This document shows, piece by piece, positions 52,511-61,661 of a DNA stretch of 64,000 bases. Each line of letters begins with the position of its first letter. Position 1 is the stretch's first letter. The stretch lies in the NCBI RefSeq assembly GCF_014205225.1, contig NZ_JACHNB010000001.1, positions 9,033,501-9,097,500 of the forward strand, given 5' to 3'. Both the position numbers and the translations under genes were made by a program. The notes under the pieces are model-generated. The model did not search any database and was not told the origin of the DNA. It worked only from the letters and a program-made list of their open reading frames with translations. This DNA is from Actinoplanes octamycinicus. GTDB lineage: Bacteria > Actinomycetota > Actinomycetes > Mycobacteriales > Micromonosporaceae.

Positions 52511-54625
52511 TCAGCTGCCGATCGGGCCGCCGTCCGGGCGCCAGGTGACGATCACGGCCGGCTTGGCGTACCCGCCGTCCGGCCAGACCGAGGCCGGCTT
52601 GTCGACGGTGGCGCCGGTGATCTCACCGGGGTGCTGGACCGCGACGAAGACCGACTTGTCGTCCCCGGTGATGAACGGGCCGCAGGTCTCGGCGCCGATC
52701 GGCACCGTGAGGAACTGCTTGAGGTGGCCCTTCTCCTTGCCCTCGACCGGCACCGCGAACAGGCCGTCGTTGGTCTTCAGCGTGCTCGGCGTGCCGTCGG
52801 TGGAGATCCACAGGTTGCCGGCGCTGTCGAAGGCGACGTTGTCCGGGCAGGAGATCGGGGAGACCGCCGACTTGTCGTAGCCACCGAAGTAGGTGTCGGC
52901 CGCGGCCGGGTCGCCGCAGACGATCGGCAGCTGCCAGCTGAACGACTCGCCGGTGTGGTCGCCGCCGTCCTCGGTGATCTCGAAGATGTGGCCGTGCTTG
53001 TTGGCGTTGCGCGGGTTCGCCTCGTCGGCCGGGGCGTTCGTACCGACACCGCGGTTGGTGTTGTTGGTCATCGCCGCGTAGATCTTGCCGGTCCGCAGGC
53101 TCGGCTGCACGTCCTCGGGGCGGTCCATCTTGGTCGCGCCGGCCGCGTCGCCCGCCTGGCGGGTGAAGGTCAGCACGTCCGCGGCGGTCATCCCCGGGAC
53201 GAACGACCGGTTGCCGGCGACCAGCTTGATCCAGACGCCCTTGCCGTCGAACTTCTCGTCCAGCGGAAGCTTGCCGGAGCCGTCGATCTCGCTGGCCACG
53301 CTGTCGCCGATCACCTTGGCGACGTAGAGCGTGCCCGACTCGAGCAGGGTCAGGTTGTGCTTGCGGGCGAAGTGCGAGGTGCCCGGCATGAACTTCTTGT
53401 CGGAGACGAACTTGTACAGGTACTCGAACCGCTCGTCGTCACCCATGTACGCGACCACGTGGCCGTTCTTGGCGACGATGACGTTCGCACCCTCGTGCTT
53501 GAGCCGGCCCAGCGCGGTGTGCTTGCGCGGCGCCGAGTCGGGGTCGAACGGGTCCACCTCGACGACCCAGCCGAACCGGTTCGCCTCGTTCGGGTGCTTG
53601 GCCAGGTCGAACCGCTCCTGCGCGCGGTCCCACTTGCGCGAGCCGCTCGGGTAACGGGCGGTGGTGGTGATGCCGTACCGGTTGAGCCTGACCTTCTCGG
53701 CCTCGGAGACCGCGTCGCCGCCGACGAAGTACTGGTTGAAGTTCTCCTCGCCGGAGAGCACCGTGCCCCACGGGGTGACGCCGCCGGAGCAGTTGTTCAG
53801 CGTGCCGATCACCGTGTAGCCGCGCGGGTCGGCGGCGGTCCTGACGTGCGCCGAGCCGGCCGCCGGCCCGGTCAGCTCGAACTTGGTGGCCAGCGCGGTG
53901 ATCCGGCGGTTGTAGGCCAGGCGGCGGCCGGTGACCGGCTTCCACTGCCCGCTCCGGCCGACCCGCTCGATCTCCACGACGGAGAGGCCGTGCGCGGCGA
54001 TCGCGGTCTCCAACTGCCCGACGGAGAGCGCGTCCAGGCTGGTGAAGCCGGGGAACATCAGCTCCTCGTTGGTGTACTCGTGGTTGACCACGAGCAGCGC
54101 CCGGTCGTCCCGGCCGGGCACCGGCAGCACCCCGACGAAGTCGTTGTTGTAGCCGAACTGCAGCGACTGCCGGTCCGCGGACTGGTTGTTCAGGTCGAAG
54201 GCCGGGGCGCCGGCGACGACCGGGTCGCCCCAGCGGATCACCACGGAGGTCTGGTAGCCGGCCGGGATGGTGACCGCGTCCAGCGTGTTCGGCTTGACGG
54301 TCTCGAAGGTCAGCTTGCCGGCCTTGATCGGCTTGGTCTGGTGCCCGCCGTGCTGCACGGGCGCGTGCGTGGTGGCCGCGGCAGCCGGCCCGGCCGCCGC
54401 CAGGGCGCCACCGAAGCCCAGCACGAGACCGCCGGCCGCGCCGGCCCGCATCACGCCGCGGCGGCTCATCTCGGCGTTGACGACGTCGCCCAGGTAGCTG
54501 TTGGCGGACTCGTTGGGCGCGGGGTGGTCACACGCGTTACCGCACCGGTAGAGACAGGTCATCGCGTCCCGGTTACCGCCGCTGTGGCCGAGCAGCGGAA
54601 GAAGGCGGCGAATCGAGTCTGGCAT
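52511..54625 (-). CDS. phoX: PhoX-type alkaline phosphatase
   Basis: A 704-residue PhoX phosphatase, a Ca/Fe enzyme that frees phosphate from organic esters outside the cell. The Tat-like export signal is internal, SRRGVMRAGAAGGLVLGFGG (about 54-73), after an extended N-terminus typical of the family. Marks include LLVVNHEYTNEELMF, GTLNNCSGGVTPWGTVLSGEE near 275, and SCPDNVAFDSAGNLWISTDG. A PHO box 80 bp upstream and a strong terminator downstream define a single-gene phosphate-starvation unit. Confidence 0.93.
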   Translation of the reverse strand: MPDSIRRLLPLLGHSGGNRDAMTCLYRCGNACDHPAPNESANSYLGDVVNAEMSRRGVMRAGAAGGLVLGFGGALAAAGPAAAATTHAPVQHGGHQTKPIKAGKLTFETVKPNTLDAVTIPAGYQTSVVIRWGDPVVAGAPAFDLNNQSADRQSLQFGYNNDFVGVLPVPGRDDRALLVVNHEYTNEELMFPGFTSLDALSVGQLETAIAAHGLSVVEIERVGRSGQWKPVTGRRLAYNRRITALATKFELTGPAAGSAHVRTAADPRGYTVIGTLNNCSGGVTPWGTVLSGEENFNQYFVGGDAVSEAEKVRLNRYGITTTARYPSGSRKWDRAQERFDLAKHPNEANRFGWVVEVDPFDPDSAPRKHTALGRLKHEGANVIVAKNGHVVAYMGDDERFEYLYKFVSDKKFMPGTSHFARKHNLTLLESGTLYVAKVIGDSVASEIDGSGKLPLDEKFDGKGVWIKLVAGNRSFVPGMTAADVLTFTRQAGDAAGATKMDRPEDVQPSLRTGKIYAAMTNNTNRGVGTNAPADEANPRNANKHGHIFEITEDGGDHTGESFSWQLPIVCGDPAAADTYFGGYDKSAVSPISCPDNVAFDSAGNLWISTDGTPSTLKTNDGLFAVPVEGKEKGHLKQFLTVPIGAETCGPFITGDDKSVFVAVQHPGEITGATVDKPASVWPDGGYAKPAVIVTWRPDGGPIGS

Positions 54626-54704
54626 CGTTATCCCCTCGTGGAACGACCGCGCTGATGGCGGGCTCCCGGGACGCTATGAGGGCAGCCCCACAGCGACCAC
54701 CGGC

Positions 54705-54726
54705 TCCGGGTTAACGCCCGATGAAC
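54705..54726 (-). promoter_or_regulatory. PHO box upstream of phoX
   Basis: On the minus strand, two 11-nt direct units GTTCATCGGGC (54726-54716) and GTTAACCCGGA (54715-54705) match the actinobacterial PhoP half-site pattern. A CATAGC-like -10 region (about 54680) follows about 25 nt later, so the PHO box takes the -35 place. The gap 54626-55205 holds this box, a DnaA-box module and the GH51 promoter. Confidence 0.8.
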
Positions 54727-54820
54727 GTCTACCCGCCACCTGGTCAGATCGCCGTACGGCTCGCCGGGCCGCTCGTCGGCTCGCTCGCCGGCCCGTTCAT
54801 CGTCCGCTCGTCGGCCCACT

Positions 54821-54921
54821 CGCCAGTCCCCGCCCGCCCAGGGGGGCCGCCCCGAAGACAGTGTGGCGGAGGGTTCGGGCGTCGGGCGGCAGCTCTGTGG
54901 ACAACGCCGCGGTGTGGACAA
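54821..54921 (-). repeat. DnaA-box module, copy 3
   Basis: On the minus strand: TTGTCCACA twice (54921-54913 and 54904-54896), a 27-nt gap, CGCCACACTGTCTTCGGG (54868-54851), and a GC block ending GGGGACTGGCG at 54821. Same order and spacing as the other two modules. Confidence 0.8.
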
Positions 54922-55100
54922 CGCGGAGCCCGGCCGGGTGCTGACCGCGTACCCGAATCCGGTCTTGATCGGGGTCTTGGAATTGATAGGAAGGCAGCCT
55001 GTTTTGCCGCGCTGCAAATGCGGACCAGGTGAACGTTAACAAGAGCTGCGCCAGCGGGCTAGAGCTGTTTTTCAGCAGGCAGAACATCGACACGGCCCTC

Positions 55101-55168
55101 TTGACAGAGGGATCGATGTTTGCGTACACATTGCAGAGCTTCCGACACCGAAACATCCCCGAAACATC
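55101..55168 (+). promoter_or_regulatory. GH51 promoter with repeated CGAAACAT motif
   Basis: TTGACA (55101-55106), 18-bp spacer, TACACA (55125-55130). CCGAAACATC occurs twice in direct order 11 bp apart (55148-55157, 55159-55168), and GATGTTTGCG, a near reverse complement, lies in the spacer (55115-55124). This looks like repressor sites, possibly for an arabinose or xylose-oligomer sensor. CGAAAC is shared with the xylanase operator. Confidence 0.55.
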
Positions 55169-55205
55169 TCGCGTTGCGTCTCCACCTCGCACCGGAGGAC
55201 CCCTC

Positions 55206-57668
55206 ATGCCCAAAAACAGAGCCCGTCTGATCGGCGCGGTCGCCGTGCTGGTCTCGCTGCCGCTGGCGGTCGCCCCGCCGGTCGCCGCGTCCGCGGTCGA
55301 GCCGGACTACACGATCAAGGTCAGTCCGGACGCCACCGGCGCGAAGATCTCCAAGTCGATGTACGGCGTCTTCTTCGAGGACATCAACTACGCGGCCGAC
55401 GGCGGCCTCTACGCCGAGCTGGTCCGCAACCGCTCGTTCGAGTTCAACGCGACCGACGCCAGCGGCTTCACCGGCCTGACCGCCTGGACCGTCGACGGCT
55501 CGGCCACCGTGGTGAACGACGACCAGCGGCTCAACGAGCGCAACCGGAACTATCTGGCGCTGAACGGCAGCGTCACCAACGCCGGTTACAACAGCGGCAT
55601 CGCCGTACAAAAATCGGATTTGTATGATTTTTCGGTGTGGGCCCGCGGCTCCGCGACGCTGAAGATCACCCTGACCGGCGCCGCGCCCCTCACGATCACG
55701 ACGAGCGGTGACGCCTGGCGGAAGTACACCGGCACCCTGCGCGGGACGGCCACCACCGACCGCGGCCGGCTGAGCGTCGCCTCCAGCGCACCCGTCAAGA
55801 TCGACGAGGTCTCGCTGTTCCCGCGGGACACCTACAAGGGCCGCCGGAACGGCCTGCGCGCCGACCTGGCCGAGAAGATCGCCGCGCTGCACCCGGGCTT
55901 CGTCCGGTTCCCCGGCGGCTGCCTGGTCAACACCGGCAGCATGTACCCCTACGACGCGGCCAACAACTACCCGCGGGCCCGGTCCTACCAGTGGAAGGAC
56001 ACCGTCGGCCCGGTCGAGACCCGCGCCACCAACAAGAACTTCTGGGGCTACAACGCCTCCTACGGCCTCGGCTACTACGAGTACTTCCAGTTCGCCGAGG
56101 ACCTCGGCGCGATGCCGCTGCCGGTGCTGCCGGCCCTGGTCACCGGCTGCGGGCAGAACCGGGCCACGGTCGATGAGGCGCTGCTGCGGAAGTACATCCA
56201 GGACACCCTGGACTTGATCGAGTTCGCCAACGGGCCGGTCACCTCGACCTGGGGCAAGGTGCGCGCCGAGATGGGCCACCCGAAGCCGTTCGGCCTGACC
56301 ACGGTCGCGATCGGCAACGAGGAGAACCTGCCCGAGGAGTACTTCGCGAACTTCGTCAAGTTCGAGGACGCGATCAAGGCGAAGTACCCGTCGATCACCG
56401 TGGTCAGCAACTCCGGTCCGGACGACCAGGGCGGCACCTTCGAGAACCTGTGGGCCAAGAACAAGGCCAACGGCTCCGACATGGTCGACGAGCACTACTA
56501 CAACAGCCCGGCCTGGTTCCTGCAGAACAACGACCGGTACGACTCGTACGACCGCAACGGCCCCAAGGTCTTCCTCGGTGAGTACGCCTCGCTGGACGCC
56601 AAGTTCGCCAACTCGCTCGCCGAGGCGGCCTACATGACCGGCCTGGAGCGCAACGCCGACGTGGTGAAGATGGCGTCCTACGCGCCGCTGCTCGCCAACA
56701 TCGACAACGTCCAGTGGAAGCCGGACATGATCTGGTTCGACAACGACGAGTCGTGGGGCTCGACCAGCTACCAGATGCAGAAGCTGTTCATGAACAACGT
56801 CGGTGACCAGGTGGTGCCGAGCACGGTCAGCGGCGGCGGCGTGATCACCCCGAAGCCGGTCACCGGCGCGATCGGCCTGTCCACCTGGCGGACCGCGGCC
56901 ACCTACGACGACGTCAAGGTGACCCGGCCGGACGGCACGGTGCTGTTCAGCGACGACTTCAGTGACGGCAACGCGGACGGCTGGACCCCGGTGGCGAACC
57001 GCGGCACCTGGACCGTCGCCAACGGCGGCTACGCCCAGACCACCACCGACACCGAGGACACCATGGTGAAGGCGGCCACGATCACCGACACCGACTACGA
57101 CTACACGCTCACCGCGACCAAGCAGGCCGGCGCCGAGGGCTTCCTGGTCGCCTTCGGCATCCAGCAGACCGGCAACTTCTACTGGTGGAACCTGGGCGGC
57201 TGGAACAACACCCAGGGCGCCGTCGAGAAGGGCATCACCTCGGCCAAGGAGCAGCTGCTCACCAAGCCCAACACGGTCACCACCGGGCAGACCTACCACC
57301 TCAAGATCCAGGTTCGCGGTACGAAGGTGACGCTCTTCCTGGACGGCGTGGAGTGGGGCAGCTTCGACGACAACGCGGTCACCGAACCGTTCGCCCAGGT
57401 GGTCACCACCGACGCGAAGACCGGTGAGCTGATCGTCAAGGTGGTGAACGCCCAGGACAAGGCAGCCGTCACCAAGATCGACCTCGGTGGCCGCAAGGTC
57501 GCCGGCAGCGCCAGGATGACCGTCCTGGCCGGCGACCCGGGTGAGCAGAACACCCGCACCGCCGAGCCGATCCAGCCGGTCACCAGCACGATCCGCGGCG
57601 TCTCGTCGAGCTTCACCCGCGAGTTCCCGGCGAACTCGGTCACCTTCCTGCGCATCCGGACCCGATGA
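55206..57668 (+). CDS. GH51 alpha-L-arabinofuranosidase, secreted, with inserted LamG-like module
   Basis: An 820-residue exported enzyme. Signal peptide about 1-30 (ending ASAVE); N-terminal CBM-like segment; GH51 barrel with acid/base Glu in AIGNEENLP (residue 372) and nucleophile Glu in FLGEYAS (residue 459). Between barrel and C-terminal beta domain lies a concanavalin/LamG-like insert (about 550-730; DDFSDGNADGW, GFLVAFGIQQTGNF). It frees arabinose side chains from arabinan or arabinoxylan. ATG 55206 has GGAGG 6 nt upstream. The GH43 gene follows 11 bp later. Confidence 0.92.
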   Translation: MPKNRARLIGAVAVLVSLPLAVAPPVAASAVEPDYTIKVSPDATGAKISKSMYGVFFEDINYAADGGLYAELVRNRSFEFNATDASGFTGLTAWTVDGSATVVNDDQRLNERNRNYLALNGSVTNAGYNSGIAVQKSDLYDFSVWARGSATLKITLTGAAPLTITTSGDAWRKYTGTLRGTATTDRGRLSVASSAPVKIDEVSLFPRDTYKGRRNGLRADLAEKIAALHPGFVRFPGGCLVNTGSMYPYDAANNYPRARSYQWKDTVGPVETRATNKNFWGYNASYGLGYYEYFQFAEDLGAMPLPVLPALVTGCGQNRATVDEALLRKYIQDTLDLIEFANGPVTSTWGKVRAEMGHPKPFGLTTVAIGNEENLPEEYFANFVKFEDAIKAKYPSITVVSNSGPDDQGGTFENLWAKNKANGSDMVDEHYYNSPAWFLQNNDRYDSYDRNGPKVFLGEYASLDAKFANSLAEAAYMTGLERNADVVKMASYAPLLANIDNVQWKPDMIWFDNDESWGSTSYQMQKLFMNNVGDQVVPSTVSGGGVITPKPVTGAIGLSTWRTAATYDDVKVTRPDGTVLFSDDFSDGNADGWTPVANRGTWTVANGGYAQTTTDTEDTMVKAATITDTDYDYTLTATKQAGAEGFLVAFGIQQTGNFYWWNLGGWNNTQGAVEKGITSAKEQLLTKPNTVTTGQTYHLKIQVRGTKVTLFLDGVEWGSFDDNAVTEPFAQVVTTDAKTGELIVKVVNAQDKAAVTKIDLGGRKVAGSARMTVLAGDPGEQNTRTAEPIQPVTSTIRGVSSSFTREFPANSVTFLRIRTR

Positions 57669-57679
57669 GGAGCCCCGTC

Positions 57680-59101
57680 ATGAATCGTCGGACCCTGCTG
57701 CTGGGCGGCGCCGCTGGTGCGCTCGCCACCGTCCTGCCCGCTTCTGTCGTTCTGTCCGCCGGCGCCGAGGGTGCGCCGCCGGCCGATCCGGTCCTCAGCG
57801 ACGCCGAGATCTACGGCGTGCCGACCACGCAGCCGCTGGTCAGCCAGCGAGCCGACCCGTTCATCAGCCAGCGGATCAACGGGAAGTACTACTTCACCGG
57901 CTCGGTCCCGGAATACGACCGGATCGTGCTTCGTTCGTCGGCCACGATCGGTGGCCTGACCGACGCCGTCGAGACCACCATCTGGACCAGGCCTTCCTCC
58001 GGCAAAATGGGAGGATTCGTGTGGGCGCCGGAGCTGCACCGCATCGACGGCAAGTGGTACATCTACTTCACCAACAGCGACGCGAACGACATCTGGCGCA
58101 TCCGCCCGTGGGTCCTGGAGTCGTCGCTGGCCGACCCGATGGACCCGGCCGGCTGGTCGGTGAAGGGCGAGATCGCCCTGGAGTGGGACAGCTTCGCGCT
58201 CGACGCGACCACGTTCAGCCACCGCGGCAAGCGGTACCTGCTGTGGGCGCAGAGCGAGCCGGAGATCGCGGCGAACTCCAGCGTCTACATCGCCGAGATG
58301 GCGAACCCGTGGACGCTGAAGTCGAAGCCGACCCGGCTCACCACCCCCACCAAGTCCTGGGAGATCCAGGGCTACAAGGTGAACGAGGGGCCGGCCGTGC
58401 TGGTCCGCAACGGGCGGGTCTTCCTGACCTTCTCGGCCAGCGCCACCGACGCGAACTACTGCATGGGGCTGCTCACCGCGTCCGCCTCGGCGGACCTGCT
58501 GGACCGGGACAGCTGGACCAAGAGCCCGGATCCGATTTTCGTGAGCAACGACGAGACGAAACGCTGGGGTCCCGGGCACAACTCGTTCACCGTGGCCGAG
58601 GACGGGAAGACCGACGTGCTGGTCTACCACGCCCGCGACTACAAGCAGATCACCGGCGATCCGCTCTACGACCCGAACCGGCACGCCCGGGTGCAGAAGC
58701 TCTTCTGGCACCCGGACGGGACGCCGCTCTTCGGGGTCCCGGTGGGCGACGGCGGGCCGATCGTCCGGCTCGGGCTGCGCGACTCGCGGGACACCTTCGT
58801 CCGGCACGCCGGGACGGCGGTCCAGGTCGCTCCGGCGCCGCGGGATCTGGGGGCCACCCAGTTCCGCTTCGTGGCGGCCGCGGACGGCAGCGAGACGATC
58901 CAGTCGGTCGACCAGCCGTCCCTCTTCGTCCGGATCGAGGGCACGTCGGTGACGCTCGCCGCGGCCGGCACCCCGGTCCGCCGGATCCCGTCCCGAGGCG
59001 GCGTCACCATCCGCACGGTCGCTGACCCGGCCCTCTACCTGCGGGTCACCGCGGGCGTGGTGTCCACCGCCAAGAGCGGCACGGTCTTCCGCCTGAGCTG
59101 A
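57680..59101 (+). CDS. GH43-family exo-arabinanase/arabinofuranosidase with C-terminal AbfB-like domain
   Basis: A 473-residue secreted enzyme. The signal MNRRTLLLGGAAGAL has a Tat-like RR. The five-bladed GH43 propeller carries base Asp in RADPFISQ (residue 59), pKa Asp in ALDATTF (residue 175), and acid Glu in VNEGPAV (residue 236). The last 130 residues (ALY/LRHAG-type repeats such as DSRDTFVRHAG) resemble an arabinose-binding AbfB domain. I chose ATG 57680, 7 nt after GAGGAG. It forms an operon with GH51 and ends at the 59.28-kb hairpin. Confidence 0.9.
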   Translation: MNRRTLLLGGAAGALATVLPASVVLSAGAEGAPPADPVLSDAEIYGVPTTQPLVSQRADPFISQRINGKYYFTGSVPEYDRIVLRSSATIGGLTDAVETTIWTRPSSGKMGGFVWAPELHRIDGKWYIYFTNSDANDIWRIRPWVLESSLADPMDPAGWSVKGEIALEWDSFALDATTFSHRGKRYLLWAQSEPEIAANSSVYIAEMANPWTLKSKPTRLTTPTKSWEIQGYKVNEGPAVLVRNGRVFLTFSASATDANYCMGLLTASASADLLDRDSWTKSPDPIFVSNDETKRWGPGHNSFTVAEDGKTDVLVYHARDYKQITGDPLYDPNRHARVQKLFWHPDGTPLFGVPVGDGGPIVRLGLRDSRDTFVRHAGTAVQVAPAPRDLGATQFRFVAAADGSETIQSVDQPSLFVRIEGTSVTLAAAGTPVRRIPSRGGVTIRTVADPALYLRVTAGVVSTAKSGTVFRLS

Positions 59102-59267
59102 CCCCTTCCCTTCCCTTTCCTTCCCTCTTCCCTTCCCGTCCTCTTCCTTCCCCGTCCCGCTTGCCTTCCCCGTCCCGTTTCCGTTCCCCGTCCCGCTTGC
59201 CTTCCCCGTCCCGTTTCCGTTCCCCGTCCCGCTTCCGTTTTCCTTCCCCTTCCCCTTCCCCTTTCCC
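59102..59267. repeat. Pure pyrimidine-rich tract
   Basis: About 165 bp of the plus strand are almost only C and T (few G, very few A), in imperfect 24-36-bp repeats such as CCTTCCCCGTCCCG. The homopurine complement could form triplex-type structure. It lies between the GH43 stop and the hairpin at 59270. Confidence 0.85.
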
Positions 59268-59269
59268 GG

Positions 59270-59298
59270 CACCGGCAGCCCAGCCTGGGCTGCCGGTG
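59270..59298 (+). terminator. Hairpin after the GH51-GH43 operon
   Basis: A perfect 14-bp stem (59270-59283 with 59285-59298) with minimal loop, GC-rich, no T tract. It follows the pyrimidine tract and precedes the convergent response-regulator gene. Beyond it, to 59429, no feature is seen. Confidence 0.65.
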
Positions 59299-59429
59299 TC
59301 CCTCATTCCGCCCACACCGCCACTCCGCCCATGCCCGACCACGCCCGCAAGTCGCGCCCGTCGACAGCGGCAACGCGAGCCGCGCGGATACGGCACCCAG
59401 GCCGTGCCGTCACCATCTCCCGGGCGGCC

Positions 59430-60032
59430 TCAGATCCAGCCTTGCTCCCAGGCGTGGTGCGCGGCGGCGTGCCGGGTGTCCGCACCGAGCTTGGTCATCA
59501 CCACCGACAGGTAGTTGCGAACCGTGCCAGGCGCGAGATGCACCGCCGCGGCCACGTCGGCGATCGGGGCACCGGTCCGGACCACCGTCAGGATCTCCAG
59601 CTCGCGAGCGGACAGCGGACAGGTGTTCTCGGTCAGGGCGCTGGCCGCGATCTCCGGGTCGACATAACGGCGCCCGCCGTGCACCGCACGGATGATCTCG
59701 GCGAGCCGAGCCGCCGGCGTGGTCTTCGGAACGAACCCGCCGACCCCGGCCGCCAGCGCCCGGCGCAGCACAGCCGGCCGGGCGTGCCGAGTCACCAGCA
59801 TCACCGGAATCCCCAGCCGCTGCCGGATCGCCGTCGCGGCCCGTAACCCGTCACCGGGCGGCATCTCCAGGTCGAGCACCGCGAGGTCCGGCTGCGTCCG
59901 AACCGCGACCTCGACCGCCGCCACACTGTCCGCGGCCTCCCCGACCACCGTCAGATCCGGCTCCAGGCCGAGCAGCGCGGCCAGCGCCCCGCGGATCAGG
60001 TCCTCGTCGTCAGCAAGCAACAACCGAATCAT
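59430..60032 (-). CDS. NarL/DesR-type response regulator
   Basis: A 200-residue response regulator: receiver (1-120) with acidic pair D8/D9, phospho-acceptor D54 in VLDLEMPPG, and Lys in GFVPKTTP. The LuxR HTH (about 135-195) has LSARELEILTVVRTG and GTVRNYLSVVMTKLGA. I chose ATG 60032 with GAGGCGG about 5 nt upstream. Its partner kinase lies 350 bp upstream, separated by a repeat, which is unusual. Confidence 0.9.
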   Translation of the reverse strand: MIRLLLADDEDLIRGALAALLGLEPDLTVVGEAADSVAAVEVAVRTQPDLAVLDLEMPPGDGLRAATAIRQRLGIPVMLVTRHARPAVLRRALAAGVGGFVPKTTPAARLAEIIRAVHGGRRYVDPEIAASALTENTCPLSARELEILTVVRTGAPIADVAAAVHLAPGTVRNYLSVVMTKLGADTRHAAAHHAWEQGWI

Positions 60033-60382
60033 CAACCGCCTCGCTCCCGCAGACAGCCTCCAGCGCTCACCGAATCAGCCAACAGACTCCCCCTGTCCGG
60101 CGAACGGCGGCCAGCGCTCAGCGATCGCACCGCCGCACGTCCCTCCCGGCGGAGAGGCCTGCCCCAGTAACCGCAACGCTCTCCCCGCGACCGCACCACC
60201 GCACGCCCTCCCGGCCCTCGCAGATCCCAGCGGAGAAGCGCCCAGCCCCAGCAACCGCATGTCCCTCCGCGCAACCGCACGCCCCTCCCAGCCCTCGCGA
60301 ATCCCAGCGGAGAAGCGCCCGGCACCCGGCGAGCACACCACCGGACGTCTGCCTCGGCGGATGTCCGCACGTAACTGTCCGG
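60033..60382. repeat. Gap with 77-bp-period duplication between kinase and regulator
   Basis: A segment near 60199-60243 recurs at 60276-60320, both containing ATCCCAGCGGAGAAGCGCCC, with several weaker echoes. No ORF with coding character is seen. It splits what is usually a continuous kinase-regulator operon. Confidence 0.7.
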
Positions 60383-61537
60383 TCATCGGCCGGGCCTTTC
60401 CGGCAGGGCGGCGTCGACGACGAAACGGTCCGCGGTCCGGGTGGCGGTCAGGTGGCCGCCCGCGGCGGCGAGGCGCTCGCGCAGCCCGGCCAGGCCGCCC
60501 TCCGGGCCGGCCGAGGCGTCCAGCGGCGCGTCGTTGGCGAACCGCAGTGCCGCCTCGCCGCCCTCCACGGTCAGCTTGATCTCGCAGCGCCGCGCGCCGC
60601 TGTGTCGGAGCACATTCGTGGTGCACTCCCGGACCACCAGCCCGAGCAGGTTCTCGGTGGCCGGCGCCAGGCCGGGCAGCCCACCGGCCGGCTCGATCGA
60701 CGCCGTGATGCCGGCCGCGTCGAGGACCCGGGCGGCGTTCGCGACCTCGGTGTCCAGCGACACCGCCCGATAGCCGCGGACCAGCTCCCGGGTGTCGCCG
60801 AGCGCCTGCCGGGCCAGCGCCTGCACGTCCCGCATCTCGGCCAGGGCACGGGTCGGATCGGTGTGCGCCAACCGCTCGGCGAGCTCGCTCTTGAGAGCGA
60901 TGACCTGGAGGTGGTGGCCCTGGATGTCATGCAGCTCCGCCGCGAACCGCTGCCGCTCGCCGGTGACCGCCGCGCTCCGCTCCGCCCGCCGGGCGCGCTC
61001 GATGCGCTCGGCCACCGCGCACATCCACACCTGCGCATACAGCGCGGCGGCGCACAGCACGGTGATCCCGGCGTCGACCAGCGCGCTCCGCCACGCCGCG
61101 GGACGAAGGGAGCCGGAGCCGATGAGCGCCACGCCGAAGGCCAGAACCCCGCCGAGCGGCAGGACCATCCACCGTCTCGATCGTGTGCTGGCCAGCACCG
61201 CGGCGACCAAAGTGGCCAAGGGCAGCGCCCACGGGAACCCGCCGACACCGATGGCGTGGGCGCCGAGCAGGATGGCGGCTCCGCCGGCACCCGCGACGAC
61301 GACCAGCCCGGTGTGCGGCAACGGCGTCCCCAGCACCGGCGCCGCGAAGAGCCCCGCGGACACCGCGCAGACCAGCAGCAGCACCACGAACGCCAGCCCG
61401 CGGGCGGTCCGCGCCGGTATCGCGGACAGGTCGACACCGAGGATCACCACCACCGCGACCAGGCAGCCGACCATGGTCCACCAGGTGAGCCGGCGGATCG
61501 CGGTCAGGCTTGCGGTGTGGTCGGTCAGTGCGGTCAC
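60383..61537 (-). CDS. DesK-type sensor histidine kinase
   Basis: A 384-residue kinase with about five hydrophobic segments (16-160), a HisKA_3 dimer domain with phospho-His in FAAELHDIQGHHLQ (about residue 203), and an HATPase domain with VVRECTTNVLRHSGA (N box) near 300 and GGLAGLRERLAAAGG. GTG 61537 follows CATCAT by 6 nt. It pairs with the downstream response regulator and probably controls the divergent ABC exporter. Confidence 0.9.
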   Translation of the reverse strand: MTALTDHTASLTAIRRLTWWTMVGCLVAVVVILGVDLSAIPARTARGLAFVVLLLVCAVSAGLFAAPVLGTPLPHTGLVVVAGAGGAAILLGAHAIGVGGFPWALPLATLVAAVLASTRSRRWMVLPLGGVLAFGVALIGSGSLRPAAWRSALVDAGITVLCAAALYAQVWMCAVAERIERARRAERSAAVTGERQRFAAELHDIQGHHLQVIALKSELAERLAHTDPTRALAEMRDVQALARQALGDTRELVRGYRAVSLDTEVANAARVLDAAGITASIEPAGGLPGLAPATENLLGLVVRECTTNVLRHSGARRCEIKLTVEGGEAALRFANDAPLDASAGPEGGLAGLRERLAAAGGHLTATRTADRFVVDAALPERPGR

Positions 61538-61661
61538 GCCACCATGATGCAAGCCGAACCACGGCGCCGCGCCCCCCGGGCGGCATAGATGACATCTGTC
61601 ATCGGATCCGGTGCACAGACGCCACTACGGCTGGACTGCGGCCTCGCCGAGACTCGATGGC

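Noticed and set aside
54821..54921. Chromosomal replication origin
   Set aside because: Only two DnaA boxes per module and no dnaA, dnaN, gyrB, rpmH or parAB near any copy.
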